This document shows positions 15,098 to 25,934 of a DNA stretch of 64,000 bases, piece after piece. The stretch is from NCBI RefSeq assembly GCF_000425065.1, contig NZ_AULB01000028.1, forward strand, positions 58,216-122,215. Reading direction: 5' to 3'. How positions within the stretch are numbered: position 1 is the first letter of the stretch; each line of letters starts with the position of its first letter. A program made the position numbers and the translations under genes. Source of the stretch: Actinomadura rifamycini DSM 43936. Its GTDB lineage: Bacteria > Actinomycetota > Actinomycetes > Streptosporangiales > Streptosporangiaceae. The notes below the pieces were generated by a model, which searched no databases, was not told the DNA's origin, and saw nothing but the letters and a program-made list of their open reading frames with translations.

Positions 15098-15946
15098 TTA
15101 GCGGGCCATGCGTTCGAGGCGGGCGATGCGGTCGGCGGTCGGGGGGTGGGTGGAGAAGAGCTTGCCGATGCCCATGCCCTGGAACGGGTTCGCGATCATG
15201 AGGGAGCTGGTGGTCGCGAGTTCGGGGTCCTGGGGCAGCGGCATCGCGCGGGTGCCGGCCTCGATCTTGCGGAGGGCCGAGGCGAGGGCGAGGGGGTCGC
15301 CGGTGATGCGGGCCCCGGCGGCGTCGGCGGCGTACTCGCGGGTCCGGCTGATCGCCATCTGGACGACGGCGGCGGCGACGGGCCCGAGGACGAGCATGAG
15401 GAGGGCCCCGAGGATGCCGGGGCCGTCGTCGTCCTCGGAGCGGCCGAGCGGCAGGAAGATCGCGAGGTGCGACAGGTAGGTGATCACGGTCGCGATGGCG
15501 GCGGCGACCGAGGAGATCAGGATGTCGCGGTTGTAGACGTGCGAGAGTTCGTGCCCGAGGACGGCGCGGAGTTCGCGTTCGTCCAGCATGCGGAGGATGC
15601 CGCGGGTGCAGCAGACGGCGGCGTTGCGGGGGTTGCGGCCGGTGGCGAACGCGTTGGGCTGCATGGTCTCGGAGATGTACAGGCGCGGCATGGGCTGCCG
15701 CTGCGAGGTGGCGAGTTCCCGGACGAGCCGGTACAGGACGGGCGCCTCGACCTCGCCGACGGGGTGGGCGCGCATGGACCGCAGCGCGATCCGGTCGCTG
15801 AAGAAGTAGGCGACGCCGTTGGTGCCGAGCGCGATGACGAGGGCGATCGCGAGGCCGGCGCCTCCGCCGATCGTCCACCCGACGGCGAGCATCAAGGCCG
15901 ACAGCGCAGCGATGAGTGCCGCGGTTTTGATGCCGTTGAACTGCAC
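15098..15946 (-). CDS. htpX: Membrane metalloprotease HtpX
   Basis: A 282-residue zinc metallopeptidase (M48) of the cytoplasmic membrane that degrades misfolded membrane proteins. Seen: two N-terminal helices (about 8-50), the zinc motif HELSH in AVLGHELSHVYNRDILISS, the third ligand region REYAADAAGARITGDP, and two more helices between them. The GTG at 15946 is the only start consistent with the conserved N terminus. It lies 67 bases after nuoN on the same strand, so it could be read through from the nuo operon, though membrane-stress control is usual for the family. Confidence 0.95.
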   Translation of the reverse strand: MQFNGIKTAALIAALSALMLAVGWTIGGGAGLAIALVIALGTNGVAYFFSDRIALRSMRAHPVGEVEAPVLYRLVRELATSQRQPMPRLYISETMQPNAFATGRNPRNAAVCCTRGILRMLDERELRAVLGHELSHVYNRDILISSVAAAIATVITYLSHLAIFLPLGRSEDDDGPGILGALLMLVLGPVAAAVVQMAISRTREYAADAAGARITGDPLALASALRKIEAGTRAMPLPQDPELATTSSLMIANPFQGMGIGKLFSTHPPTADRIARLERMAR

Positions 15947-16013
15947 TTTTCCGAAGCCTCCCCGTTTGCTCCACCCAACACCGAGAACGGGGTGACCTGG
16001 CTGAACGTTCCCG

Positions 16014-17501
16014 TCAGCTCGCCGCGGCCACCGTCTGCAGGATGACCTGCGGCGCGACGGACAGGACGATCGCGCCCGCGGCGGTCGCGGCGACGGCGAA
16101 GCGAACGGGCAGGCCGGGGGCGGTTTCGGCGGCCGGGCCGGTGGGCGCGGCGAACAGGCGGGCGGCCCAGAGCAGGTAATAGTAGAGCCCGACGACGGTG
16201 TTGACCGCCATGACGACGGCGAGCCAGACGACGTCGCCGGCGACGACGCCGCGGAACACGACGACCTTCGCGAACAGTCCCATGACGCCCGGGGGGAGCC
16301 CGGCGAGGCAGATGAGGAAGAAGGCGAGGGCGGCGGCGGTGGCGGGGGCGCGGCGGGCGAGCCCGCGGAAGTCGTCCAGGGTGTCGATCGGCTGGGCGCG
16401 TTCGTCGGTGCGGCGGCGGAAGCCGGTGACGACGGCGAACGCGCCGAGGTTCATGACGGCGTAGAACGCGACGTAGGCGGTGGTCGCGGCGACGGCCTCG
16501 GGCAGGTGGTCGGTGCCGACGGCGAGCGGCGCCAGCATGTACCCGGACTGCGCGACCGACGACCAGGCCAGCAGCCGGACGGCGGTGCGCTGGCGGAGCG
16601 CGACCAGGTTGCCGAGCGTCATGGTGGCGGCGGCGAGGACGGCGACGAGGGGCCCCCACACGTGCGCGTAGGCGGGGAGGCCGAGGGACAGGACGATCGC
16701 GAGCCCGGCGAACCCGGCGGCCTTCGACACGACGGACAGGAACGCGGCGACGGGGAGGGGCGCGCCCTGGTAGACGTCCGGGGCCCAGAAGTGGAACGGG
16801 ACGGCCGCGACCTTGAACCCGAAGCCGGCGAGGAGGAGCACGATGCCGGCGGCGGCGACCGCGTCGAGTTCGGCGGGGAGTCCGGCGAGGGCGGGGGCGA
16901 TGCGGTCGAGGTGCATGGCGCCGGTCGCGCCGTACAGGAGGCTGACCCCGAACAGCATGATCGCGGCGGAGACGACGGAGACGAGGAAGAGCTTGAGGGC
17001 GGCCTCGGAGGCGGTGCCGTCGTAGCGGCGCAGCCCGACGAGCGCGAACACCGGCAGCGAGAGGGTCTCGAGCGCGACGACCAGCAGGATCAGGTCGCGG
17101 GCGGCGACGAGGGCGAGGGAGCCGACGACGGCCGCGAGGAGGAGGAAGTGGTACTCCCCCGCCGGGACCTTCGCGTCGGCGATCTGCTGCACGGACAGCA
17201 GGACGACGACCAGTGCGCCGAGGAGGACGATCCCCTGGAAGGCGAGCGTGAAGTCGTCGGCGACGTACGAGCAGGACGCGGGCCCGTCGCCGCGGAGGCC
17301 GTCCGGCAGGCAGAAGGTGGCGCGGCGGTCGCCGGGGCCGAGCGCGAGGACGGCGGCGAACGCGGCGGCGAGCGCCCCGCCGGACAGCGCCCCGAGGGCG
17401 CGCCGGGGCAGGCCGAACGCGTCGCCGAGCAGCAGGCCGACGGCGGCGACCGCGACGATCAGCGGCGGGGCGACGGCCGCGTAGTCGATGCTCTGGATCA
17501 T
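16014..17501 (-). CDS. nuoN: NADH-quinone oxidoreductase-type subunit N
   Basis: A 495-residue antiporter-like membrane subunit of complex I with about 14 helices. Seen: LLVVALETLSLPVFALVGL (charged Glu in helix 5), GFGFKVAAVPFHFWAPDVYQ (conserved Lys of the proton path), LLAWSSVAQSGYMLAPLA and LAGLPPGVMGLFAKVVVF. It forms one of the proton-pumping modules. Its ATG overlaps the nuoM stop by one base (TGATG). It is the last gene of the six-gene I-N block; htpX follows. Confidence 0.96.
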   Translation of the reverse strand: MIQSIDYAAVAPPLIVAVAAVGLLLGDAFGLPRRALGALSGGALAAAFAAVLALGPGDRRATFCLPDGLRGDGPASCSYVADDFTLAFQGIVLLGALVVVLLSVQQIADAKVPAGEYHFLLLAAVVGSLALVAARDLILLVVALETLSLPVFALVGLRRYDGTASEAALKLFLVSVVSAAIMLFGVSLLYGATGAMHLDRIAPALAGLPAELDAVAAAGIVLLLAGFGFKVAAVPFHFWAPDVYQGAPLPVAAFLSVVSKAAGFAGLAIVLSLGLPAYAHVWGPLVAVLAAATMTLGNLVALRQRTAVRLLAWSSVAQSGYMLAPLAVGTDHLPEAVAATTAYVAFYAVMNLGAFAVVTGFRRRTDERAQPIDTLDDFRGLARRAPATAAALAFFLICLAGLPPGVMGLFAKVVVFRGVVAGDVVWLAVVMAVNTVVGLYYYLLWAARLFAAPTGPAAETAPGLPVRFAVAATAAGAIVLSVAPQVILQTVAAAS

Positions 17502-18999
17502 CAGCCGCCTCCGAGCAGGGCCCGCACGGGGGCGGTCGTCACGTCCAGCAGGGTCTTCGGCCACAGCCCGATGAGCAGCGTCAGCGCGACCAGCGGGATC
17601 CAGGCGGCGTACTCCTGGACGGTGACGGCGGGGGCGCGCGGCGGCGCGGCGGGGTCCGGGCGGCCGTGGGTGATCGTGGAGAGCATGCGCAGGAAGTAGG
17701 CGGCGGTGAGGACGGCGCCGAGCGCGGCGACCGCCAGGAAGATCAGGAACGCGGTGCGGGGCAGGTCGGGGGCGGGCCGGTAGGCGCCGATGAGGGCCAT
17801 CAGCTCGCCCCAGAACCCGGCGAGCCCGGGCAGGCCGAGGGACGCGACGGACGCGAAGGTCAGGACGGACGCGAGCCGCGGGGCGGTCGCGAGCATCCCG
17901 CCGCCCAGGGCGTCCAGGTCGTAGGTCCCCCAGCGCTCCTTGACGGCGCCGGCGAGGAAGAACAGCAGGCCGGTGACGAGGCCGTGCGCGATGTTGCCGA
18001 ACAGCGCCGCGTTCACGCCGACGGGCGTCAGCGTCGCGATGCCGAGCAGCACGAAGCCCATGTGCCCGACCGACGAGTACGCGATCATCCGTTTGAGGTC
18101 GCGCTGGCCGAGGCAGGCGAGGGCGCCGTAGACGATGCCGATCACGGCGAGGAGCGCGAGCCACGGCGCCCAGAACGCGGCGCCGTCCGGGGCGAGCGGG
18201 ACGGCGACGCGGACGAGCCCGTAGGTGCCCATCTTCAGCAGCACCCCGGCGAGCAGGACGGACCCGACGGTGGGGGCCTCGGTGTGCGCGTCGGGCAGCC
18301 AGGTGTGCAGCGGCCACATCGGCGCCTTCACGGCGAACCCGAGGCCCATCAGCGCGAACGCGGTCACCTGCATGCCGTGGGTGAGGCCGGCGCCGTGCCG
18401 GGCGGCGAGCTCGGTCATGTCGAGCGTCCCGGCGTCGACGGCGACCAGCAGCATCCCGGCGAGGAGCAGCCCGGAGCCGAGGAGGGTGTAGAGGACGAAC
18501 TTGTACGCGGCGGCGCGGCGTCCGGGCCCGCCCCACAGCATGATCACCGCGTACATCGGGATCAGCACGACCTCGAAGAACACGAAGAACAGGACGAGGT
18601 CGAGGGAGGTGAAGGTGCCGAGGAGCCCGACCTCCAGGACGAGCAGCAGCGCGGTCAGCAGCCGCACGTCGCCGCCGTCCGGGACGTGCCGGAGGAGGTG
18701 CAGGAAGCACAGGAAGGTGAGCAGGGCGGTGAGGGCGACGAGCGGGAGGGAGATCCCGTCGACGCCCAGGTGGAAGCGGAGGCCGATCGCGGGGGCCCAT
18801 TCCCGGTCGACGCCGAGCTGGACGGCGGACGGGTCCGCGTAGTCGAACGCGTTGAGCGCGGCGACGGCGACGAGGAGCGTCGCGCCGGACGCGAACGCCC
18901 CGAACCGGCGGACGGCGAGGCCCGTGGACAGGAACCGGTCGCGCGGGAGGAGCAGCGCGAGCGCCCCGGCGAGCGGGATCGCCATCATCACGACGAAGA

Positions 19000-19003
<4 letters not shown>
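17501..19003 (-). CDS. nuoM: NADH-quinone oxidoreductase-type subunit M
   Basis: A 500-residue antiporter-like subunit with about 14 helices. Seen: LVLFFVFFEVVLIPMYAVI (helix 5 Glu), GFAVKAPMWPLHTWLPDAH (conserved Lys and the discontinuous helix 7), RMIAYSSVGHMGFVLLGI and LPGLAGFWGELM. Its GTG start shares four bases (GTGA) with the nuoL stop and its stop shares one base with nuoN, so translation of L, M and N is tightly linked. Confidence 0.96.
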
Positions 19004-20972
<1,969 letters not shown>

Positions 20973-20976
<4 letters not shown>

Positions 20977-21350
20977 CGTGCGGCCTCCCCGTCCCGGACG
21001 GCGCCGTCCTCCCGCGCGGGACGGCCCGGGCGTTCGTCCGTCCGGTCCTCGGCGAGGTCGCGGAGGCGGTCGACGTCGATCATGCGGCGGTTCCGGTAGA
21101 CGAGCAGGACGATCGCGAGCCCGATGCCGATCTCCGCCGCCGCGATCACGATCGTGAACAGGGTGAGGACCTGGCCGCCGTGCAGCCGGTCCCGGAGCCA
21201 GATGTCGAACGTGACGAGGTTCAGGTTCACGGCGTTCAGCATCAGCTCGACCGACATCAGGACGAGGATCGCGTTCCGCCGCGCCAGCACCCCGTACACG
21301 CCGATCGAGAACAGGAGGGCCGCGACGACCGTGGGGTAGGCGAGGTGCAT
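20973..21350 (-). CDS. nuoK: NADH-quinone oxidoreductase-type subunit K
   Basis: A 125-residue membrane subunit with three helices. Seen: ARRNAILVLMSVELMLNAVNLN (Glu of helix 2) and FTIVIAAAEIGIGLAIVLLVY (Glu of helix 3), both part of the proton path. Bacterial NuoK is usually about 100 residues; the extra 25 form a charged C-terminal tail (EDRTDERPGRPAREDGAVRD). The ATG overlaps the nuoJ stop as TGATG. Confidence 0.95.
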
Positions 21351-21943
21351 CAGCGCTCCCCCTCCCGGCCGGTCTCCGGCCCGCCGTCCGGGGCGCCGTC
21401 CGGGTCGGGCTTCGGGTCGGGCTTCGCCGGGCGGTCGGGCTTCGGGCGGATGTCCGTGCGCGACAGGACGATCGCGCCGACGAGCGACGCGAGCAGCAGC
21501 ACCGACAGCACCTCGAACGGCAGCACCCACGTGCGGAACACCGCCGAGCCGAGTTCCTCGGCCGAGCCGCCGCCCGCGCGCAGCGGCATCCGCTCGTCGC
21601 CGAAGCCCATCACGAGGACGGTGACCAGGACGGCGGCGGTCGCGGCGGCGACGGCGGCGGCGCCCCACCGGTTCGGGGAGTCGAGGTCGGCGGACTCGCC
21701 GATCGGCGCGCGGGTCAGCATGATCCCGAACAGCAGCAGCACGACGATCGCGCCGGCGTAGATCAGCACCTGCACCCACGCGACGAACTCCGCCGTCAGC
21801 ACCAGGTAGCCGCCCGCGAGCGCGCCGAACGACACGACCAGCCACAGCGCCGCGTGGACGAGCCGGCGCGTCGTCACCACGAGCAGCGCGGAGCCCACGG
21901 CGACCACGCCGAGCAGCGCGAAGACGACCTCCTGGCCGGTCAC
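21350..21943 (-). CDS. nuoJ: NADH-quinone oxidoreductase-type subunit J
   Basis: A 197-residue membrane subunit with five helices. Seen: FALLGVVAVGSALLVVTTRR, YLVLTAEFVAWVQVLIYAGAIVVLLLF (helix 3 with the pi-bulge region; short form VQVLIYAGAIVVLLLF) and VLSVLLLASLVGAIVL. The C terminus is a Pro/Lys/Asp-rich repeat (PKPDRPAKPDPKPDPDG), a low-complexity tail like those of nuoK and nuoB here. The GTG start overlaps the nuoI stop as GTGA. Confidence 0.94.
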   Translation of the reverse strand: MTGQEVVFALLGVVAVGSALLVVTTRRLVHAALWLVVSFGALAGGYLVLTAEFVAWVQVLIYAGAIVVLLLFGIMLTRAPIGESADLDSPNRWGAAAVAAATAAVLVTVLVMGFGDERMPLRAGGGSAEELGSAVFRTWVLPFEVLSVLLLASLVGAIVLSRTDIRPKPDRPAKPDPKPDPDGAPDGGPETGREGER

Positions 21944-22488
21944 CGCGCGTCCCCGGGGGGCCCGCCGGAGGCGCGGGCGGCGCGGGCGGCGGCCTTCTCC
22001 GCCGCGGCCAGCTCCTTCGGGTCCTCGGCGCCCGGGTCGGGGGCCTGCGGCGGCGGGACCGTCCACATCCACTCCCGCAGCCGCTCCTTCTCGTGCGTCA
22101 GCTCGGCGATGTCGTACTCGGCGTACTCGAACTCCGGCGACCAGAACAGCGCGTCGAATGGGCACACCTCGACGCAGATGCCGCAGTACATGCACAGCGC
22201 GAAGTCGATGGCGAACCGGTCGAGGACGTTCCGTGTGCGCGCGCGCCCGCCGCCCTCGGCCGGGAGGGTCTCCTTGTGGGAGTCGATGTAGATGCACCAG
22301 TCCGGGCATTCACGGGCGCACAGCATGCAGACCGTGCAGTTCTCCTCGAACAGTGCGATGACACCCCGGCTGCGCGGTGGCAGATCGGGCTGCACTTCCG
22401 GATACTGGCGCGTGATGGAACGCCGCGTCATCGTCCGCAACGTGACGGCCAGCCCCTTGGCCAGCCCGCCTCCTGGTAGCCGTCCCAC
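21940..22488 (-). CDS. nuoI: NADH-quinone oxidoreductase-type subunit I (2x[4Fe-4S])
   Basis: A 182-residue ferredoxin-like subunit. Seen: the family N terminus GRLPGGGLAKGLAVTLRTM and two [4Fe-4S] motifs, CTVCMLCARECP and CMYCGICVEVCP, that relay electrons towards the quinone site. A charged tail of about 35 residues follows. The GTG at 22488 suits the family start, although no strong ribosome site is visible. It is the first gene of the I-N block and begins 114 bases from a divergent gene, so this half-operon needs its own promoter. Confidence 0.94.
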   Translation of the reverse strand: MGRLPGGGLAKGLAVTLRTMTRRSITRQYPEVQPDLPPRSRGVIALFEENCTVCMLCARECPDWCIYIDSHKETLPAEGGGRARTRNVLDRFAIDFALCMYCGICVEVCPFDALFWSPEFEYAEYDIAELTHEKERLREWMWTVPPPQAPDPGAEDPKELAAAEKAAARAARASGGPPGDAR

Positions 22489-22602
22489 CGCCCCATGATT
22501 GCGCACTGAGGGGCGCGGGGGAACGCGACGGCGGCCGCGTTCGTCGTACGAGACGTGGGACCGCCGGTCCGTACCGCGATCGGCCTGCGGCGAGGAGGTC
22601 AG

Positions 22603-23454
22603 GTGAGCCACGCGAACGGCCCCGAGAAAGCAGGACCCGGCCGGCCCGGGGACGCACCGCACGTGCCGCCGCGCGCCCCGCGACCGCCCCACCCGCCCCG
22701 GCCGCCGCAGGCGCCGCGCGTCCCGCACGGCGGTCCGCCCCGCCCGTACGGGTCGCCGCCGTGGCGGGCGCCGCACCCGCCGGCGGCGCCGCTGCCGCCA
22801 CCGCCGCCCGTCCCGGTCGTGGCCCCCGCCGTGTCGAGCGGGGTCGGCTGGGCGCTCGTCCCGCTGCTCACCTTCGGGTACGGGACGCCGTTCTCGTTCA
22901 TGTACGCCGCGATCAAGCGGGGCTCGTGGGGGATGGGCGCCGCCGCCACCGGCTACGGCGCCGGCCTGATGGTGTCGATGGCGTCGTTCGGGTTCGACAG
23001 CCTGCTGCTCAGCGCGATCGGCTCGTTCCTGATGATGCTGCTGTGGATCGGCGGCACCGGGCACGCGTTCGCGGCGCGGTCGAAGGTGTTCCCGAAGGAG
23101 CCGCCGCGCAACCTCGCGAACGAGCACGCCGTCGAGGTCGCCAAGTTCCGGCGGACGCTGCGGGAGGAGGCCCGGGAGCTCGCCGCGCGCGACCCCGCGC
23201 TCGCGCGCGAGCTGCGCATCGGACGTCCGGACGAGCCGCGCACCTACGACGACGGCGGCCTCGTCGACGTCAACCACGCGCCGCCCAACATCATCGCGGC
23301 GCTGCCCGGCATGACGCCCGAGCTGGCCGAACGGGTCGTGCGGCGGCGCGCGGAGACGGGCCCCTTCATCTCCGTCGAGGAGATGGTCGTGGACGCCGAC
23401 CTGCCCCCCGACGTCCTCCCCCAGCTCGCCGACTTCACGATCTTCCTGCCGTAA
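22603..23454 (+). CDS. Membrane protein with C-terminal ComEA-type helix-hairpin-helix
   Basis: A 283-residue protein. Residues 1-75 are Pro/Arg/His-rich and disordered, about 80-160 contain three hydrophobic helices (WALVPLLTFGYGTPFSFMYA, TGYGAGLMVSM, AIGSFLMMLLWIGGTGHAF), and the C terminus carries a helix-hairpin-helix (VDVNHAPPNIIAALPGMTPE, then AERVVRRRAETGPFISVEEM) like that of ComEA DNA-binding proteins. GAGGAGG four bases before the GTG sets the start. Function unknown. It lies on the opposite strand inside the nuo cluster, divergent from nuoI. Confidence 0.8.
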   Translation: MSHANGPEKAGPGRPGDAPHVPPRAPRPPHPPRPPQAPRVPHGGPPRPYGSPPWRAPHPPAAPLPPPPPVPVVAPAVSSGVGWALVPLLTFGYGTPFSFMYAAIKRGSWGMGAAATGYGAGLMVSMASFGFDSLLLSAIGSFLMMLLWIGGTGHAFAARSKVFPKEPPRNLANEHAVEVAKFRRTLREEARELAARDPALARELRIGRPDEPRTYDDGGLVDVNHAPPNIIAALPGMTPELAERVVRRRAETGPFISVEEMVVDADLPPDVLPQLADFTIFLP

Positions 23455-23515
23455 CGTCCGACCCGTCCGGTAGAACCGGTCTCCGAACCCGCTCCCGCTC
23501 CCCGGAGGCCGACAC

Positions 23516-24358
23516 GTGCCCGACGCGCCGATCATCGAACCGTACGACGAAGAAGAGGGCCTGCCGCACAGCTGCTACCTGCTGGAGTTCTCGGTGTCGC
23601 CCGGCGGCGCCCGGCAGGGGGACGTGCACGTCGCGCCGACGCTCGACCTGCTCCGCGAGAGTTTCGAGCGCCGGGCCCACGGGGCGGACGGCTACCTGGT
23701 GATGCTGTACGGCGCCGTCCTGCACGCGTGGGTCGTCCAGGAGGGCGAGATCGTCCAGGGCGTCGACCTGCATCCCTTCCTGCGGACGGGCGACGAGCGC
23801 TGCGACGCCGCGCTCGCCCGGGTGCTCGCCCTGTCGGCCGACGACCTCGACGACTACGACGACGAGGACGAGGACGATGAGGACGACGAGGACGAGGACG
23901 ATGAGGACGACGAGGAGGAGACCGAAGAGACCGAGGAGACCGAGGGCGACGAGACCGGCGGCATCGTCGCGCGGATCTTGGAGCCGTACGACTTCTCGCC
24001 GGAGCGGTCGCTGCCGCTGCTGGCGCACGCGTTCGACCTGCACGAGCGGAGCCTGGACGGCGACGCCGCCGCCCGCGCCGAACTCGACCGCATCCTCGCG
24101 GACGCCGACGCCGGGAAGGCGCCCGAGTCCTTCGGCGGCGTAACGGTCGACAGACTCGCCCTCGACTGGGAGGCCGTCGCCGCGGCCCTGCCGCCGCTGC
24201 GGGAGCCGGTGCTCGCCACGAAGTGGCTGGGCGTCCGCTGGGCGGACGGAGCCGAAAGGCACCCCGAGACGTACCTCGAACCGTGGGGCGACGGGCCGCT
24301 CGACCCGTTGCACCTCGGGCTCAACGACCTCGAAAACGGCGAGGACGAGTACCTCTAG
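23516..24358 (+). CDS. Hypothetical protein with long Asp/Glu tract
   Basis: A 280-residue acidic protein I cannot place. Residues about 1-115 form a globular part (GLPHSCYLLEFSVSPGGARQ, YLVMLYGAVLHAWVVQEGEI). Residues about 116-148 are almost only Asp and Glu, coded by GAC/GAG repeats, and the rest is a helical domain ending in NDLENGEDEYL. It starts 62 bases after the helix-hairpin-helix gene, so they may be co-transcribed, and it ends nine bases from the convergent nuoH. Confidence 0.75.
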   Translation: MPDAPIIEPYDEEEGLPHSCYLLEFSVSPGGARQGDVHVAPTLDLLRESFERRAHGADGYLVMLYGAVLHAWVVQEGEIVQGVDLHPFLRTGDERCDAALARVLALSADDLDDYDDEDEDDEDDEDEDDEDDEEETEETEETEGDETGGIVARILEPYDFSPERSLPLLAHAFDLHERSLDGDAAARAELDRILADADAGKAPESFGGVTVDRLALDWEAVAAALPPLREPVLATKWLGVRWADGAERHPETYLEPWGDGPLDPLHLGLNDLENGEDEYL

Positions 24359-24367
24359 CGGGTACCC

Positions 24368-25321
24368 CTAGAGCGCGACCTTCAGGACGCCGGTGAGCGC
24401 GAGTTGCGCGAGGGACAGCGGCACGAGCCACGCCCAGGCGAGCTTCTGCAGCTGGTCCTCGCGCATCCGGGGGTTGGCGACGCGCAGCCAGATGACGCAG
24501 AACACGAGCGCCGCGACCTTCAGCGCCGTCCACAGCCAGCCCAGCTCGGTGTTCAGGAACGGGCCCTTCCACCCGCCGAGGAACAGGACGGCCGTGAGCG
24601 CGCAGAGCACGACGATCCCGGCGTACTCGGCGAGGATGAACAGCGCGAACCGGAGGCCGCCGTACTCGGTGTACGGGCCGAAGATGATCTCCGAGTCGGC
24701 GACCGGCATGTCGAACGGGGGGCGGCGCAGCTCGGCGAGGCCCGCGACGAAGAACACGACCGCGCCGACCGCCTGCCACGGCAGCCACCACCAGCGCCAC
24801 TCCTCGACGACGCCCTGCAGCGACAGCGTCCCCGCCGCCATCGCCACCGACGCCGCCGCGAACACCATCGGCAGCTCGTACGACATGAGCTGCGCCGCGA
24901 CGCGCATCCCGCCGAGCAGCGCGTACTTGTTCGCCGACGCCCAGCCCGCCATGATCGCGCCGATGACGCCGACGCCCATCACCGCCAGCGCGAAGAACAC
25001 CCCGACGCCGAGGTCGAGCGCGACCTGACCGCCCGGCCCGACCGGGATGACGAGCAGGACCAGCAGGTACGGGACGAGCGCGACGCCCGGCGCGAGCCTG
25101 AACACCCACCCGTCCGCCGCCCGCGGGACCACGTCCTCCTTCTGCGCGAACTTCACGCCGTCCGCGACGAGCTGCGCCCACCCGTGGAAGCGGCCCGCGT
25201 ACATGGGGCCGAGGCGGCTCTGCATGTGGGCCATGACCTTGTGCTCGGCCTGCCCCACCAGCAGCGGCAGGACCGCGAACGCGGCCGCGACGAGCGCGAG
25301 CTTGACGACGGCCTCAAGCAT
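24368..25321 (-). CDS. nuoH: NADH-quinone oxidoreductase-type subunit H
   Basis: A 317-residue membrane subunit with about eight helices that forms the heel of the quinone chamber. Seen: EHKVMAHMQSRLGPMYAGRF, WASANKYALLGGMRVAAQLM and the acidic loop AELRRPPFDMPVADSEIIFG. The ATG lies eight bases inside the end of nuoC, so no nuoD lies between them. It is the last gene of the A-B-C-H half-operon, and the next genes in this direction lie on the other strand. Confidence 0.95.
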   Translation of the reverse strand: MLEAVVKLALVAAAFAVLPLLVGQAEHKVMAHMQSRLGPMYAGRFHGWAQLVADGVKFAQKEDVVPRAADGWVFRLAPGVALVPYLLVLLVIPVGPGGQVALDLGVGVFFALAVMGVGVIGAIMAGWASANKYALLGGMRVAAQLMSYELPMVFAAASVAMAAGTLSLQGVVEEWRWWWLPWQAVGAVVFFVAGLAELRRPPFDMPVADSEIIFGPYTEYGGLRFALFILAEYAGIVVLCALTAVLFLGGWKGPFLNTELGWLWTALKVAALVFCVIWLRVANPRMREDQLQKLAWAWLVPLSLAQLALTGVLKVAL

Positions 25322-25934
25322 CCGCGTCCCTTTCCGGCGGGGGTGCGGCGGGACGGGCGGCGCGTTCGGCCGCCTCCGCCCACGGGCCCGCGTCGGGGAT
25401 CCCGGGCGGACGGACGCGGCGGCGGCTCGGCGCCCCGTGCCCCGATTCGCCCGGTTCCTTCGCGCCCGGCCACGGTTTCGCGACCCGCGCCGCGAGGACG
25501 AAGTCCTTGCGCAGCGGATGCCCCTCGAAGCCGTCCGGCAGGAGAAGCGGCACGAGGTGCGGGTGCCCCTCGAACGCGATGCCGAACATCTCGAACGTCT
25601 CGCGCTCGTGCCACGCCGCGCCCCGGTACACGGCCGTCGCGGTCGGCAGCACCGGCGCGTCCCGGGGGACCCGCGTGCGGACGAGCAGGTGGTGGCGGCG
25701 TTCGAGCGAGTACACGTGCACGACGACGGCGAAGCCGTCCTCCAGCTCGTCGACGCCGGTCAGCCAGTCGAAGAAGCCGCAGGCCAGGTCGTCGCGGGCG
25801 AACACCAGCGCGTCCGTCCACAGCTCGGGCGGGACGCCGACGGCGAGGCCGCCGTGCGTCTCCTCGGTGCTGACCTCGTCGCCGAACCGCTCGCGCCACG
25901 CGGACTCGAGCCCGGCGGGCCCGTCCGGGGTCAC
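25314..25934 (-). CDS. nuoC: NADH-quinone oxidoreductase-type subunit C
   Basis: A 206-residue hydrophilic subunit (30-kDa family) of the peripheral arm. Seen: GFFDWLTGVDELEDGFAVVV, and the signature YRGAAWHERETFEMFGIAFE followed by GHPHLVPLLLPDGFEGHPLRKDF (cut here to LLLPDGFEGHPLRKDF). Many bacteria fuse C with D; here C ends with a short Pro/Arg-rich tail and no D domain follows. The GTG start overlaps the nuoB stop as GTGA, and the stop overlaps nuoH by eight bases. Confidence 0.94.
   Translation of the reverse strand: MTPDGPAGLESAWRERFGDEVSTEETHGGLAVGVPPELWTDALVFARDDLACGFFDWLTGVDELEDGFAVVVHVYSLERRHHLLVRTRVPRDAPVLPTATAVYRGAAWHERETFEMFGIAFEGHPHLVPLLLPDGFEGHPLRKDFVLAARVAKPWPGAKEPGESGHGAPSRRRVRPPGIPDAGPWAEAAERAARPAAPPPERDADA

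Noticed and set aside
24359..25330. A nuoD gene hidden between nuoC and nuoH
   Set aside because: The two genes overlap by eight bases; there is no space for a 400-codon gene and no NuoD motif in any frame nearby.
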